Shown piece after piece: positions 63,757 to 64,000 of a DNA stretch of 64,000 nucleotides (position 1 is the first letter of the stretch; each line of letters starts with the position of its first letter). The stretch spans positions 41,503,912 through 41,567,911 of the forward strand of contig CP136064.1 of the NCBI GenBank assembly GCA_032622095.1, given 5' to 3'. The translations under genes and the position numbers were made by a program. The notes beneath the pieces were generated by a model that saw nothing but the letters and a program-made list of their open reading frames with translations, searched no databases and was not told the DNA's origin. This DNA comes from Siphonodentalium dalli. Taxonomy: Eukaryota; Mollusca; Scaphopoda; Gadilida; Siphonodentaliidae.

Positions 63757-64000
63757 CAGTAATGCTCTAATTAATCGACCTCTTAACCACAGCATAATTA
63801 TGGGTAACTTTTCAGGATTTAGTCGGAAATATGGCTTGTTGCCATTCATCGGAAAGCTCTCGCCGAGAGCCTTCCGATGAATGGCAACAAGCCATATTTC
63901 CGACTAAATCCTGAAAAGTTACCCATAATTATGCTGAGAGCTTCCTTTGAATGGCAACAAGCCATATTTCCGACTAAATCCTGAAAAGTTACCCATAATT
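63757..64000. mobile_element. Family F MITE with an extra arm, cut by window end
   Basis: Both ~100-bp arms are present and a third partial arm (from ~63940) repeats the right arm. The element runs off the window. Confidence 0.85.

Overview
This window is animal nuclear DNA: AT-rich, intron-rich, with GT/AG splice sites and very many transposable elements. It is most likely from a mollusc or related lophotrochozoan. That guess rests on a SINE-like tail near 14.5 kb, elements with (CCGT)n tracts, terminal hairpins and ~160-bp core repeats, and a LINE 3' end with a TATCA-type tail. The genus cannot be determined. No prokaryotic or viral gene organisation is present.

Two protein-coding genes point towards each other. 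On the + strand (about 0.1-25 kb) lies the 3' part of TARBP1, the TRM3-type tRNA ribose 2'-O-methyltransferase. Twelve phase-consistent exons, plus one tentative exon, run to a stop at 24961 and include all three SPOUT motifs. On the - strand (62.4 to 34.08 kb) lies KIZ (kizuna), a centrosomal coiled-coil protein. Fifteen exons keep phase throughout, encode about 707 codons, and end in the acidic DDED...FYD tail typical of kizuna; the first exon is beyond the right edge. Between them, 25-34 kb is intergenic and holds a 3.3-kb inverted-repeat transposon and other repeats.

Almost everything else is transposon-derived. At least six families of short elements are bounded by the target sequence TTAA: A, CCCTTTCAGTGCCA; B, CCCTTTCATGATGGGAGC; C, CCCTTTACCCAACA; D, CCCTTTCTATACTAAAT; H, AGGGACNCAAG; I, CCCTTTGGAAAGT. 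These fit piggyBac-like MITEs. Further families are E (CAAGCCTTGAAATA ends, 8-bp target duplications), F (palindromic, TA target) and G (TGTGACCCGCCATATC ends). There are also two hAT-like elements, two to three tandem-repeat elements of Helentron/pearl-like architecture, a LINE fragment and several perfect inverted repeats.

The most unusual signal is a ~67-bp near-perfect hairpin that recurs about 50 times in 64 kb. It sits inside families A, B, C and G, whose ends are otherwise unrelated, and usually keeps one mismatch at the same stem position. It behaves like a module carried by several unrelated transposon families. Other points of note are a 27-copy, 56-bp array that repeats the 3' end of a TARBP1 exon with its splice donor, a decayed duplicate of the TARBP1 last exon, an element inserted in the TTAA that contains the KIZ stop codon, and a KIZ exon whose 3' splice site lies in repeat-derived DNA.
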